Notes: generated from the sequence alone by a model not told the origin. A stretch of DNA of 64,000 nucleotides from Shewanella marinintestina (GCF_023283845.1 NZ_JAKILC010000012.1:1-64000); one strand, 5' to 3'; positions 7,818 through 17,759 are shown, numbered from the stretch's first letter. Program-made: numbers and translations.

Positions 7818-9851
7818 TTACCGACGACGCAAGTTTTCAATATTCTCAATCGCTAAAGCCGGCATGCTGCCAGCTGGTGTAAAACCAAAAACTTGTCCAT
7901 AGAAAGACAACTCTGCCTCCAAAGCCTTTTTCTTACTTTCCGGTGTAACACGATTGGCTGCATCATCATTAAAGGCAAGATAAGCCACCGGTATGCCTTT
8001 GCTTTTTGCCGCTTGGTAAATAATCAAAGATTGCTCGGCAGGAATAAGTGAATCTTTTACCCCCTGAATCAACAACAACGGTTCATTAACGCCTTTAAGG
8101 TTTGCCATAGCTGAACGCTCGCGGAAATTCTCAGCACTGCCGAGCAAACGCAATAAGTAATATGACTCAAACTTGTGTGAATGGCGTTTAAACTCTTCCA
8201 TATCACTAATACCAGAATAGCTAACGCCTGCACCAAACGTGCTGTAATTTGCCACAGCAGATAACGCAGTAAAGCCACCTGCACGGTTTCCTCTGATAGC
8301 TAGCTTTCGTCCATCTACATCGCCGCGATTAACCAAGAAGCCAGCAGCTCTAACGGCGTCTTCAACGTCTGACTTGCCCCAATTACCATACAAGCTATTG
8401 CGGTAGTCTCGGCCAAAACCAGTACTGCCTCGATAATTAACATCAAACACCGCAAAACCGCGGCTAGTCCAATATTGAATATCACGCCTAAATGCGCGGC
8501 TTGCTTTAGCAGTAGGACCTGCGTGCATCATCAAGACCAAAGGCGGCTCACTGTTTTGTGGCCCTTGAAAGTTTGGGTTTTGCGGCGAATATAAATAACC
8601 ATGCGCAGTTTGCTTACTCGCAGTTTTAAAACTGACTCCCTGAGCTCTAGAGATATAATTAGGGTCCATTACCGGTAAGGTTGGCGAATAAACTAACTGG
8701 GCTGAGCGGCCTTTTATTTTATAAATACCTTTCTCTGGCGTTTCCTTAGCTCCAACAAATAGCACCTCATTTTGATACTCTGTTACATAGGAAATATCAG
8801 CGAAGTCAACAGCGATCCCTTCAGTTACACCGCTATGAGTATCAATGCGAATAAGTTGAGATAAGCCATCATGACTATAGCTTGCGATTAAGCTGTGTTC
8901 GTTTTCAAAAGCATAATTAGCTTGGCCTAATTGCCAATCTGCATTGGCGAATTCAGCTTGTTTCTCTAACACTAACTCTGGTTCCAATTGCGGGTCTAAA
9001 CGATATAGATTCCACCAGTTATTAAAATCAGCCACAAAATACAGTTGCCCAGTTGGACTAAACAACGGCTGAGTAATTGAACCTTGCTTTGGCATGGCTA
9101 TTTTTCTTGAGTTAACAATAGCGCCCTTAGCATCTAAATCTGCTAGCCAAAGATCTGTATTATCCCAAGGCATATTCGGATGTTCCCATGATACCCATGC
9201 CAATTGAGTTTGATCCGGTGATAATACAGGTTTGCCATAAAAGTCTGCACCACTGACTAAACTCTCGCCTTCGTCCGCATAACTTAAATTAACGCCAACT
9301 AAACTGTTTATCGGCTCGCCGTTACCACGATGGTCTTCTCGAACGCAGATTAAGCGTGAGGCTTTAGGGTTAGAGATACAACCAGCATGGCGTGTACCAT
9401 TAGGCGTTAAAGCAAAAGGGGCTTGATTTGGGGCGATACGATAGAGGATCTGATCAGAAAATTTAGTCGCAAATAAACTATGACCTATAGCGGCATAAGG
9501 AGCGCCGCCATATTCATGCACTCTACTGCGAATATTGAAGTTTGACGAAACAACTTTATTAACACTACCATCAAGGTCTAGACGGTACACGCCCATTTTA
9601 CCCTCATTGTTAGCGTTGGATTGCACAAAATAAATACCCTGTGATGTAGCGCGCACATGGCTAATATCATCAGAAAGATCATAAACATCTTCAGGCGTTA
9701 CCGGAGAGGCCCAACTACCATACTCCGCGATCACTTTCCCATCGATAGGTTTTTGTGGGGCAAGGATTTCATTTTGCTTTGGTGCGTCATCACACCCAAC
9801 AAGAGTAAGTACACAAACCAAAATGTATATTGCCGACTTAAGCCCTTTCAT
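7818..9851 (-). CDS. S9-family prolyl-oligopeptidase-like lipoprotein with degenerate active site
   Basis: A lipoprotein signal (MKGLKSAIYILVCVLTLVGC) anchors this 677-residue protein in the envelope. Residues about 40-400 form a beta-propeller and about 420-660 an alpha/beta-hydrolase domain typical of dipeptidyl-peptidase-like S9 enzymes. The nucleophile elbow, normally G-G-S-x-G-G, reads G-N-R-A-G-G near residue 524, so Ser is Arg (codon CGT). The acid Asp is kept in QGVKDSLIP. At the position of the catalytic His (normally EQHGF) it reads DAANR. The fold is intact and the reading frame open, so it is probably a pseudo-peptidase with a binding or scaffold role rather than a decaying gene. 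It converges with cueR. Confidence 0.85.
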   Translation of the reverse strand: MKGLKSAIYILVCVLTLVGCDDAPKQNEILAPQKPIDGKVIAEYGSWASPVTPEDVYDLSDDISHVRATSQGIYFVQSNANNEGKMGVYRLDLDGSVNKVVSSNFNIRSRVHEYGGAPYAAIGHSLFATKFSDQILYRIAPNQAPFALTPNGTRHAGCISNPKASRLICVREDHRGNGEPINSLVGVNLSYADEGESLVSGADFYGKPVLSPDQTQLAWVSWEHPNMPWDNTDLWLADLDAKGAIVNSRKIAMPKQGSITQPLFSPTGQLYFVADFNNWWNLYRLDPQLEPELVLEKQAEFANADWQLGQANYAFENEHSLIASYSHDGLSQLIRIDTHSGVTEGIAVDFADISYVTEYQNEVLFVGAKETPEKGIYKIKGRSAQLVYSPTLPVMDPNYISRAQGVSFKTASKQTAHGYLYSPQNPNFQGPQNSEPPLVLMMHAGPTAKASRAFRRDIQYWTSRGFAVFDVNYRGSTGFGRDYRNSLYGNWGKSDVEDAVRAAGFLVNRGDVDGRKLAIRGNRAGGFTALSAVANYSTFGAGVSYSGISDMEEFKRHSHKFESYYLLRLLGSAENFRERSAMANLKGVNEPLLLIQGVKDSLIPAEQSLIIYQAAKSKGIPVAYLAFNDDAANRVTPESKKKALEAELSFYGQVFGFTPAGSMPALAIENIENLRRR

Positions 9852-9942
9852 GACGCCTCTTAAACATGATTTAATCGAGTTGATAACTGACTAATTTTAT
9901 TATAACTACACTATAAACTTAAGACTTCAATCTGTGCACGCG

Positions 9943-10170
9943 CTACTTGCGTGACCATTTATTGGTAAACCAGCGAACAACAGCCAATTGCTGATGTTTA
10001 GTTAAGCCAAAATAAATACAAACCCAAGGTGATAGTAAAATATACCAAGGGATGGCCGCCGTGCTTCTACCTGTAAACATTAAATAAAAAAAACCAAAAT
10101 AGATCACCAGCAGGCCGATGCAACCTACAACTAGCATCATTAATCTCGTCGCCTTTTCCAGCTTATCCAT
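9943..10170 (-). CDS. small two-helix membrane protein, unknown function
   Basis: The protein is 75 residues with two hydrophobic helices (about 10-32 and 39-56) and a basic C-terminus (WFTNKWSRK). AAAGGAATATGGGAACAAA precedes the ATG, giving a plausible ribosome-binding site. I recognise no family. It sits between the S9-like lipoprotein and the terminator of the valine operon, all on the - strand, and probably has its own transcript. Confidence 0.65.
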   Translation of the reverse strand: MDKLEKATRLMMLVVGCIGLLVIYFGFFYLMFTGRSTAAIPWYILLSPWVCIYFGLTKHQQLAVVRWFTNKWSRK

Positions 10171-10250
10171 TTTGTTCCCATATTCCTTTTATAATGAAGC
10201 TATTATGACCTAATGCTAAAGCATTATTCAAACCCTACGTAACATCCATA

Positions 10251-10275
10251 AAAAAACGGGCAAAAGCCCGTTTTT
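10251..10275 (-). terminator. terminator of the valine/isoleucine operon
   Basis: AAAAAACGGGC-aaaa-GCCCGTTTTT forms a GC stem flanked by A and T tracts. It lies 22 nt beyond the stop-codon-like start of repeat copy 1 (10298). The amplified repeats are therefore located between the operon's real last stop (10895) and its terminator. Confidence 0.88.
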
Positions 10276-10297
10276 CATAACCCAATATTCAACCTAA

Positions 10298-10894
10298 TTA
10301 CAGACGAATACCGCCGTCGATCTCGAATACGTGGCCGTTTACATCGCCGTTATATCGTCATTTTCGATAATAAAACGTACTGTAGAAACAACCTCTTCAG
10401 CTTGTTCTAAACATCCTCACTATTGACACCATTGTCTGCACTAGATGTATATTTACAGACGAATACCGCCGTCGATCTCGAATACGCGGCCGTTTACATC
10501 GCCGTTATATCGTCATTTTCGATAATGAAACGTACTGTAGAAACAACCTCTTCAGCTTGTTCTAAACATCCTCATTATTGACACCATTGTCTGCACTAGA
10601 TGTATATTTACAGACGAATACCGCCGTCGATCTCAAATACGCGGCTGTTTACATCGCCGTTATATCGTCATTTTCGATAATGAAACGTACTGTAGAAACA
10701 ATCTCTTCAGCTTGTTCTAAACATCCTCATTATTGACACCATTGTCTGCACTAGATGTATATTTACAGACGAATACCGCCGTCGATCTCGAATACGTGGC
10801 CGTTTACATCGCCGTTATATCGTCATTTTCGATAATAAAACGTACTGTAGAAACAACCTCACTATTGACACCATTGTCTGCACTAGCTGTATAT
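10298..10894 (-). repeat. tandem array of a 155-bp element derived from the 3' end of the adjacent SDR gene
   Basis: Copies start at 10298, 10453, 10608 and 10763, each with TTACAGACGAATACCGCCGT. The gene's own 3' end starts at 10895 with the same bases. The period is exactly 155 bp three times; the last copy is 132 bp because 23 bp are missing. Each copy carries about 130 bp resembling the SDR's last codons, but with GATATAACGGCGAT in place of TAC, which introduces a stop, and about 15% divergence from the gene. The copies differ from one another by only a few bases. Copies 1 and 4 share variants (CGTGG, ATAATAAAACG) against copies 2 and 3. No copy can encode protein on its own. Confidence 0.93.
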
Positions 10895-11653
10895 TTACAG
10901 ACGAATACCGCCGTCGATCTCGAATACGCGGCCGTTTACGTAGTCATTTTCGATAATGAAACGTACTGTAGAAGCAATCTCTCCGGCTTGACCTAAACGT
11001 CCAACTGGAACCATTTTTTCTAAACGCTCAAGCGCTTCTGGCTTCATCGCGGCTGTCATTTCAGTTTCAATTACGCCCGGTGCGACTGCTGCGCTACGAA
11101 TGTTGTAACGCGCTAGCTCTTTGGCCCAACCGACACTCATTGCCGCTACGCCCGCTTTTGACGCAGCATAGTTTGACTGGCCCATATTACCGGCTTTAGC
11201 AAGACTCGAAATATTAATAATCACGCCTTGTTGGCCAGTTTCAATCATAGCGGCTGCGGCTTCACGACCACACAAGAATGAACCTGTAAGGTTTACGTTA
11301 ATCACTGACTGGAATTGGTCAAACGACATACGATCATATACTTGACCTTCTTTTGCTTTAAGCAATAAGCCGTCACGTAAAATGCCTGCATTGTTTACCA
11401 GCACATTAACCTGACCAAAGTCTTCTTTAATAAATTGGAAAGTGGCAAATACATCTTCTTCATCGGTAATATCAACCGCGTAACCTTGCACTTCGGTCGT
11501 TGCGCCAATGTTTGCACAGGCTTTTTCCAACTTCTCTTGGTCAACATCGATAAGTGCTAACTTAGCTCCTGCCGCCGCTAAATCTTCCGCCATCGCGTAA
11601 CCTAGCCCACCAGCACCGCCAGTAATAACAACAACCTTATCTTTTAAATCCAT
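10895..11653 (-). CDS. short-chain dehydrogenase of branched-chain acyl-CoA degradation (3-hydroxyacyl-CoA dehydrogenase type)
   Basis: This 252-residue classical SDR has the cofactor site TGGAGGLG (near 11-18), NNAG (near 88), and catalytic Ser/Tyr/Lys in ISSLAKAGNMGQSNYAASK (near 148-166). It is the last gene of the seven-gene valine/isoleucine operon, 11 nt after mmsB. In that context the likely reaction is NAD-dependent oxidation of 2-methyl-3-hydroxybutyryl-CoA in isoleucine breakdown. A generic 3-oxoacyl-ACP reductase (FabG-like) is the alternative. Its 3' end is the parent of the tandem repeats that follow. Confidence 0.85.
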   Translation of the reverse strand: MDLKDKVVVITGGAGGLGYAMAEDLAAAGAKLALIDVDQEKLEKACANIGATTEVQGYAVDITDEEDVFATFQFIKEDFGQVNVLVNNAGILRDGLLLKAKEGQVYDRMSFDQFQSVINVNLTGSFLCGREAAAAMIETGQQGVIINISSLAKAGNMGQSNYAASKAGVAAMSVGWAKELARYNIRSAAVAPGVIETEMTAAMKPEALERLEKMVPVGRLGQAGEIASTVRFIIENDYVNGRVFEIDGGIRL

Positions 11654-11664
11654 TGGAACACCCT

Positions 11665-12573
11665 TTATTTATTCTGTTCTGAATTAGCAAATTGCTCAAA
11701 AATACTTGAAAAATCACGCTTACCGTTACCTTGCTTAGCATGATTAACATAAAGACTACGCGCCAGCGCGCCCATCGGTGTACTTGAATTAGATAACAGC
11801 GCCGCCTCTTGCGACAAGCCTAAATCCTTCACCATCAAGTCGACCATAAAGCCACCTTGGTAATCATTTGATGACGGCACCGCTCCCATCACATCAGGAC
11901 ACGGATTATATTTATCCAATGTCCAATTGCCACCACTGCTTACCTTCATAATGTCAGATAGCACTTTCGGATCAAGCCCATGATCGATACCCATCTGCAA
12001 TGACTCTGAGGTGGCGACCATTAATACCGACAGCAGCATATTATTACATATTTTAGCGACTTGCCCAGCACCAGCACCACCTGCATGGAAGATATTACCG
12101 CCCATGGCATTTAGTGCGCCTTGCGCTTGCTCAAATGCGTTATCACTGCCGCCACAAATAAAGGTTAACGTTCCCGCTGCGGCGCCTGCAGTGCCGCCCG
12201 AAACCGGCGCATCGATAAACTCTAACCCTTTATCTGCTGCATGCTTTGCTACAAAACGCGCACTGTCGGCGTCAATCGTTGAGCAGTCAATCAATAATGT
12301 GCCCGGTGCAACGACATCAATTAAGCCTTTGCTCGAGTCATCAGTTACATATAGACCGCGCACATGCTTGCCCGCAGGTAACATAGTCACCACTATGTCT
12401 GCACCCGCAGCAGCGCCACATGCACTTGTTGCCATCAATGCGCCTTGCTCGGCAAGTGACTGCATTGCCGCAGGCACTAAATCAAATACTTTTACGGTAA
12501 AACCTGCTTTAATCAGGTTGAGCGCCATTGGTCCGCCCATGTTTCCTAAACCAATAAATGCAACTGTACTCAT
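11665..12573 (-). CDS. mmsB: 3-hydroxyisobutyrate dehydrogenase
   Basis: The protein is 302 residues with an N-terminal Rossmann motif GLGNMGGPMA (near 8-17). The substrate motif DAPVSGGTAGAAAGTLT is near 120-136. The catalytic Lys lies in GAGAGQVAKICNNM (near 170), and the C-terminal helical domain has the usual DLMVKDLGLS. It oxidises 3-hydroxyisobutyrate to methylmalonate semialdehyde, the step before MmsA. It lies between the hydrolase that makes its substrate and the SDR, all on the same strand. Confidence 0.95.
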   Translation of the reverse strand: MSTVAFIGLGNMGGPMALNLIKAGFTVKVFDLVPAAMQSLAEQGALMATSACGAAAGADIVVTMLPAGKHVRGLYVTDDSSKGLIDVVAPGTLLIDCSTIDADSARFVAKHAADKGLEFIDAPVSGGTAGAAAGTLTFICGGSDNAFEQAQGALNAMGGNIFHAGGAGAGQVAKICNNMLLSVLMVATSESLQMGIDHGLDPKVLSDIMKVSSGGNWTLDKYNPCPDVMGAVPSSNDYQGGFMVDLMVKDLGLSQEAALLSNSSTPMGALARSLYVNHAKQGNGKRDFSSIFEQFANSEQNK

Positions 12574-12698
12574 GTTTCACTCCCGCTCACGTTTGTGAGT
12601 GTTTTATTCCCTGTTACGGCTAATACCAGTCACCGTTAGCGTTTACTTTGAAGCTAAGCTAAACCTGCTCAACAAATTACACTGTTAGTCCAGGTCTG

Positions 12699-13850
12699 TT
12701 AGTGCAAATCCTTTAGTGGATGCCCATCATCCCAAGGCGATAGCATTAGCGATTGCGCAAAGCCTTCAGGAATTGATGCGACGTCGCTAAACTGCCATTG
12801 TGGATTACGGTCTTTATCGATCAGTAAAGCACGCACGCCCTCGCTAAAGTCAGCTTTGGCGCAGCAATTCACACTTAAACCAAGCTCTAACTTAAAACAC
12901 TCAGCTAAGCTTAAGTCCTGACTTATTTGGGATTGCAAATGCACTAAGTTCAAGCTTATCGGGCTGCCTGTTAGCATGGTCTTTAACGCTTTAGCTAACC
13001 AAGGGTTGGCTTCTAACGTGCTTGGCTCAATTTGACTGACATTTACTAACACCTCATTGAGTGAACCTGTCATCAACTCATCTATTAATGGCTGATTTTG
13101 CTCAAGTACGCTATCAGAAGCTGGAGCCGCACATGCCGCACTCATGGTACTTAACATGTCACTAAGCAGTTGATGGTTTGCATCTTGGCTAGCGCCCCAA
13201 GGCAATAATGTGAGTTGCTCAAATAATGCCGCTTTATCATCACTATTTAGATAGTGATTACCAATTCCCACATACAGCGCGTCAGCGCCAGACATGTTAT
13301 AGGCCGTCATACCTAAAAACAGACCACTTTTACCTGGCATACGATTTAAGAAATAACTGCCACCAACATCAGGATATAAACCGATAGTCACTTCAGGCAT
13401 AGCAATACGAGAGCGCTCGGTAACTATACGATGGCTAGCGCCAACCATTAGCCCTAAACCGCCCCCCATAACAATGCCATCGCCCCAGACTAAAACTGGT
13501 TTACCAAAAGTGTGCAGTAGATAATCTAGCTCATACTCTTGTTTAAAAAACTCTGTGGCAGCAGCGGTGATCTCACCCGGCGTTGTTATTGATGCTTGGT
13601 AAATGGCGCGTACATCACCACCTGCACAAAAGGCTTTTTCGCCCGCACCATCAAGCACTACAGCAGCAATGTTGTCATCACGTTGCCAAGCATTAAGTTG
13701 AGCCGATAATGCCTGAACCATGTTAAGGTTTAGTGCATTAAGGGCCTTTTCAATGTTCAGTGTCGCAACCCCAACTTGCTTTCCAGAGTCGGAGGTCAGC
13801 GTACTAAACAGCACTTGCTCACTGTTTACTTGCATATTCTCGGCACTCAT
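12699..13850 (-). CDS. 3-hydroxyisobutyryl-CoA hydrolase
   Basis: This 383-residue crotonase-fold protein has GDGIVMGGGLGLMVGASHRIVTE (oxyanion-hole glycines, near 128-142) followed by MPEVTIGLYPDVGGSYFLNR, the hydrolase-specific Glu/Asp arrangement. It is longer than a hydratase because of the C-terminal HIBCH extension. The ATG at 13850 overlaps the TAA of the preceding hydratase gene (TAATG) and follows GGAAG, so an upstream in-frame ATG at 13865 is less likely. It releases free 3-hydroxyisobutyrate from its CoA ester for MmsB. Confidence 0.92.
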   Translation of the reverse strand: MSAENMQVNSEQVLFSTLTSDSGKQVGVATLNIEKALNALNLNMVQALSAQLNAWQRDDNIAAVVLDGAGEKAFCAGGDVRAIYQASITTPGEITAAATEFFKQEYELDYLLHTFGKPVLVWGDGIVMGGGLGLMVGASHRIVTERSRIAMPEVTIGLYPDVGGSYFLNRMPGKSGLFLGMTAYNMSGADALYVGIGNHYLNSDDKAALFEQLTLLPWGASQDANHQLLSDMLSTMSAACAAPASDSVLEQNQPLIDELMTGSLNEVLVNVSQIEPSTLEANPWLAKALKTMLTGSPISLNLVHLQSQISQDLSLAECFKLELGLSVNCCAKADFSEGVRALLIDKDRNPQWQFSDVASIPEGFAQSLMLSPWDDGHPLKDLH

Positions 13851-14638
13851 TAGCCATTCTTCCAATTAGCTTTGCGTTTGTTCAAAAAGGCATTCACCCC
13901 TTCAGCTTGATCTTCGGTATCAAATAGCTCAACAAACAATTGGCGCTCTAATGGCAACGCCTCGGCTCTTGGCATAGTGCGGCCAGCCTGCACTAATGTT
14001 TTACACGCTTTAACGCTGCTTGGGCTTTGATTTGCTACTTTTTCTGCAAGACTCATTGCCGCATTAAAGGCGTTCCCTTGTTCAACCACTTCTTCCACTA
14101 AACCGATTTTTTCTGCTTTTTCAGCAGTGATGCGCTCACCGCACAAAATCATACGTTTCGCCCAACCCTCGCCCACTAGCGCAGTTAAGTTTTGTGTGCC
14201 ACCAGCGCAAGGCAATAAACCAACGGTAGCTTCAGGCAATGCAAGTTGTGCTTGTTCTTCACATATACGTAGGTCACAAGCTAAAGCCACTTCTAAACCA
14301 CCACCCATGGCGTAGCCATTAATTGCCGCAATTGACACACCTCTGAACGCACTTAAGGTTTCAAAAGCTTCACCAAAATAGCGTGCCATCTCGGCTGCGT
14401 TTTGCTTATCACCATCGGCAAATAACTTAAGATCTGCACCGGCTGAGAAAAACTTTTGCCCCTCACCAGTGATCACTAACGCGTAAACATCTTTGTTTTC
14501 GTTTAGCGTTAATACCTTATGTTTTAACTCTTGTAGGCTTTGGGCTGTCCAAGTATTGGCTGGCGGGTTATTCATGCTGATCACTGCGGTATTGCCAACG
14601 ATACGCTCGATTAATAAAGATGGTTGTTGGTTTGACAT
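13850..14638 (-). CDS. enoyl-CoA hydratase of the valine/isoleucine operon
   Basis: The protein is 262 residues of the crotonase fold. The oxyanion-hole motifs are SAGADLK (near 67) and AINGYAMGGGLEVALACDLRI (near 104-124). The two active-site glutamates lie near LPEATVGLLPCAGGTQ (near 133-147). In this operon it should hydrate methacrylyl-CoA and tiglyl-CoA. It is translationally coupled to the hydrolase gene by a one-base overlap. Confidence 0.92.
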   Translation of the reverse strand: MSNQQPSLLIERIVGNTAVISMNNPPANTWTAQSLQELKHKVLTLNENKDVYALVITGEGQKFFSAGADLKLFADGDKQNAAEMARYFGEAFETLSAFRGVSIAAINGYAMGGGLEVALACDLRICEEQAQLALPEATVGLLPCAGGTQNLTALVGEGWAKRMILCGERITAEKAEKIGLVEEVVEQGNAFNAAMSLAEKVANQSPSSVKACKTLVQAGRTMPRAEALPLERQLFVELFDTEDQAEGVNAFLNKRKANWKNG

Positions 14639-14716
14639 GGTAACTCCCTATATAAATCTGAAATCATTTAACACTGGCCGACAAAGCCACGTTTAGAATA
14701 CGTCGATACAGTGCGC

Positions 14717-15874
14717 TTATAAGATGGCGCCAGCATTTTCATCTAACAAACGGCGCGAAATAATCAAACGCATGATTTCGTTAGTTCCTTCTAAAATTTG
14801 GTGTACTCGTACATCACGTACGTGGCGCTCTAATGGATACTCTCGAATGTAGCCGTATCCGCCGTGAATTTGCAGTGCTTCATCACACACTTTAAAGCCG
14901 GTATCAGTCGCAAAACGTTTAGCCATTGCACAATAAGCCGTAGCCTCTGGATCTTGCTCATCTAACTTAAATGCCGCTAAACGCACCAACTGACGCGCAG
15001 CAACCAACTCGGTTGCCATATCGGCAAGTTTAAATTGTAGTGCCTGAAATGCCGCTAAAGGCTTACCAAATTGCTTACGCTCGTTCATATATTGAGTGGC
15101 ACGTTCAAGCGCTGCTTGCGCAGTTCCAATTGAACAAGTGGCGATGTTAATGCGTCCGCCATCGAGTCCCTTCATAGCAAAGGTAAAACCTTGACCTTCT
15201 TCACCGAGTAAATACGCCACTGGAACGCGCACATTTTCAAAGGTGATTTGACGTGTAGGCTGGGCATTCCAACCCATTTTATCTTCTGCTTTACCGTAGA
15301 TAACGCCTGCGGCATCAGCTGGGACCGCAATCGCTGAAATGCCTTTTGGCCCTGCTTCACCTGTGCGGCACATCACCACTAACATCTCTGTTGCACCAGC
15401 ACCTGAAATAAACACTTTAGAGCCAGAGATCACATACTCATCACCCTCGCGAATGGCTTTGGTTTGCAGAGATGCCGCGTCGCTACCTGCTCCCGGCTCA
15501 GTTAGGCAATAAGACGCCAGTTTTTCACCAGTAGTGAGTGATTCAGACCACTCTTGGCGCAATACTTCAGAGCCAAAGCTTGTGATCATCCACGTTGCCA
15601 TATTATGAATAGTTAACATCGCTGTGGTGGCGGTGCACCCCATGGATAACTGCTCGAAAATAATCGATGAATCTAAGCGTGATAATCCCATTCCGCCCTC
15701 AGATTCTGGTGAATATAGAGAGCAAAAACCAAGCTCACCGGCTTTTTGAATCACATCTTTTGGAAAGTGATGCTCTTCATCCCACTTAGCAGCAAATGGC
15801 GCTAGCTCCTCTGTCGCAAACTGCTGAGCCAAATCGGCGAATTGACGTTGGTCTTCATTAAGATTGAAATCCAT
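14717..15874 (-). CDS. short/branched-chain acyl-CoA dehydrogenase (isobutyryl- / 2-methylbutyryl-CoA)
   Basis: This 385-residue FAD enzyme has the signature CLTEPGAGSDAASLQTKA (near 125-140), the flavin-binding GGRINIATCSIGTAQAAL and the catalytic Glu in VHQILEGTNEIMRLIISR (near 367). It introduces the 2,3 double bond into isobutyryl-CoA or 2-methylbutyryl-CoA, passing electrons to ETF. It contrasts with the isovaleryl-CoA dehydrogenase at 40462, which carries GAGTSE at this position. It is third in the operon, after the thiolase and mmsA genes, with about 200 nt to mmsA. Confidence 0.92.
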   Translation of the reverse strand: MDFNLNEDQRQFADLAQQFATEELAPFAAKWDEEHHFPKDVIQKAGELGFCSLYSPESEGGMGLSRLDSSIIFEQLSMGCTATTAMLTIHNMATWMITSFGSEVLRQEWSESLTTGEKLASYCLTEPGAGSDAASLQTKAIREGDEYVISGSKVFISGAGATEMLVVMCRTGEAGPKGISAIAVPADAAGVIYGKAEDKMGWNAQPTRQITFENVRVPVAYLLGEEGQGFTFAMKGLDGGRINIATCSIGTAQAALERATQYMNERKQFGKPLAAFQALQFKLADMATELVAARQLVRLAAFKLDEQDPEATAYCAMAKRFATDTGFKVCDEALQIHGGYGYIREYPLERHVRDVRVHQILEGTNEIMRLIISRRLLDENAGAIL

Positions 15875-16084
15875 CTGGGTACTCCTATTTGTTCTGTCTC
15901 TTGCCTTAACGCTGTATTTAAAAATTAAGGCTCTGGGTCATTTATAGCGCGCCTTTTAAAATAGCCGCTGACCTCTATTCGTTATTGATTCTTATTGAAT
16001 TAGCTTGTTGTATTAACTTTTGCAGTAGTGAAAACCTGCAGTTTAATCAGCGTTGCCACCCAACTAGGGTGACAACAGCCGTAA

Positions 16085-17584
16085 TTATTTGAGGTCAATA
16101 GTCATGTTAGGCGCTGACGCCACGGCAATATCAGACTCGAACCAGCGTGCTGTTATGGTTTTGGTTTCAGTGTAAAAACGCACCGCTTGCTTACCGTAAG
16201 CATGTTGGTCGCCATAGAAACTGCCTTTCCAACCCGTGAACGAGAAGAAAGGTAATGGCACAGGAATTGGCACGTTAATGCCCACTTGGCCCACTTCAAT
16301 TTCGTGCTGATATTTACGTGCAGCTGCGCCACTGGCGGTAAAGATAGAAGTACCATTGCCGTATGGGCTGTCGTTGACTATCGCAATCGCTTCTTCTAGC
16401 GTTTCAGCATTCATGCAGCAAAGCACTGGTCCAAAAATTTCTTCTTTATAAATGCTCATATCGGTTGTGACTTTGTCGAACATAGTTGGACCAACCCAGT
16501 TACCCGACTCATATCCTTCAACGGTAAAATCAGTACCATCGAGTAAGCAATCAGCGCCTTCTTCCTTACCTTGAGCAATCAAACTAACAACGCGCTGTTT
16601 TGCTGCAGGGCTAATTACCGGGCCATAAGCGGCGTCTTTATCGTTCCAAAGACCCGGTTTAACTTTGGCAATAGCTTCTTTTAATTCTGGGATCCACTCT
16701 TTTGCGGCGCCAACAAATACCGCTACAGACAATGCCATACAGCGCTGACCCGCCGCGCCTACCGATGCGCCAACTAGGTTATTAATCACTTGCTGTTTAT
16801 TAGCGTCTGGCATAATTACGCAGTGATTTTTAGCCCCCGCAAAAGCTTGTACACGCTTTAAGTTATCGGTACCGGTTTTGTAAATATATTGGCCAACATT
16901 AACCGAACCAACAAATGAGATGGCTTTAATATCAGGATGAGTCAGTAAAATATCCACTGCGGTTTTATCACCATGAACCAGTTGCACCACACCTTTTGGC
17001 GCGCCCGCTTGTTCGAACAATTCAATTAAACGCTGCGGCGTCATTGGATCTTGCTCTGACGGCTTAAGAACGAATGTGTTACCGCAAGCAATCGCTAACG
17101 GGAACATCCATAATGGGATCATTGCCGGGAAGTTAAATGGAGTAATACCAGCGCACACTCCAAGTGGCTGGGTATAGCTGTAGGTGTCGATTGAACGCGC
17201 TACGTTTTCTACGGTTTCGCCCATCATCATAGAAGCGATATTACAAGCGTGCTCAGCCACTTCAATTCCACGCCAAACATCGCCTTTAGCATCATCAAAT
17301 GTTTTACCGGTTTCTTGCGCTAGAATGGTGGCGATTTCGTCATGATGCTCTTTTAAAAGGTGCTGATACTTAAGCATGACACGCGCACGCTCTGAAACAG
17401 GCACTTCTTTCCAGCTTTGAAACGCGGTTTTAGCACTGGCTATGGCACTGAGCACTTCAGCATCGTTCGCTGCATTAACAACGGCAATGGTTTCGTTATT
17501 CGCTGGGTTGGTTACGGCTATCTGCTTGTCGCTTTGGCCCAATACCCATTCACCGTTAATGTAATGCTTCACTTGAGTTGTCAT
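16085..17584 (-). CDS. mmsA: methylmalonate-semialdehyde dehydrogenase (CoA-acylating)
   Basis: The start at 17584 gives 499 residues, the family length, and has AGGA six nucleotides upstream; an in-frame ATG at 17626 would add an unlikely leader. Aldehyde-dehydrogenase features are [22 protein letters not shown] (near 145-166), [12 protein letters not shown] (near 225), and the catalytic Cys in [17 protein letters not shown] (near 280). The C-terminal [23 protein letters not shown] is characteristic of MmsA. It converts methylmalonate semialdehyde to propionyl-CoA with NAD and CoA. Confidence 0.95.
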   Translation of the reverse strand: MTTQVKHYINGEWVLGQSDKQIAVTNPANNETIAVVNAANDAEVLSAIASAKTAFQSWKEVPVSERARVMLKYQHLLKEHHDEIATILAQETGKTFDDAKGDVWRGIEVAEHACNIASMMMGETVENVARSIDTYSYTQPLGVCAGITPFNFPAMIPLWMFPLAIACGNTFVLKPSEQDPMTPQRLIELFEQAGAPKGVVQLVHGDKTAVDILLTHPDIKAISFVGSVNVGQYIYKTGTDNLKRVQAFAGAKNHCVIMPDANKQQVINNLVGASVGAAGQRCMALSVAVFVGAAKEWIPELKEAIAKVKPGLWNDKDAAYGPVISPAAKQRVVSLIAQGKEEGADCLLDGTDFTVEGYESGNWVGPTMFDKVTTDMSIYKEEIFGPVLCCMNAETLEEAIAIVNDSPYGNGTSIFTASGAAARKYQHEIEVGQVGINVPIPVPLPFFSFTGWKGSFYGDQHAYGKQAVRFYTETKTITARWFESDIAVASAPNMTIDLK

Positions 17585-17759
17585 ATCGCTTCCTACTTTG
17601 GCAATGTCATCTAATGACGTTTGCAAAAATGATGGATCCGCTTGGCCTGATTTTTATGTGGCTATAACTGCCTCGGCTTGATACAGATCCGGTCTTGTTG
17701 ATTACTATTACTGTCTTTAACGATTAGCTATTAACCATTACCGTTAGTTAACTAGGTGG

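Noticed and set aside
10298..10894. CRISPR array
   Set aside because: The unit is 155 bp with no short repeat/spacer alternation, and the units are copies of a gene end; there are no cas genes.
10733..10996. Open frame on the + strand covering the repeats (about 87 residues)
   Set aside because: It arises from the tandem repeats read in reverse; it repeats its own sequence and runs antisense into the real SDR gene, with no ribosome-binding site.
12011..12598. Long + strand open frame of 195 codons opposite mmsB
   Set aside because: Antisense shadow of a clearly conserved dehydrogenase. Its composition (Ala/Pro-rich) follows from the opposite frame.
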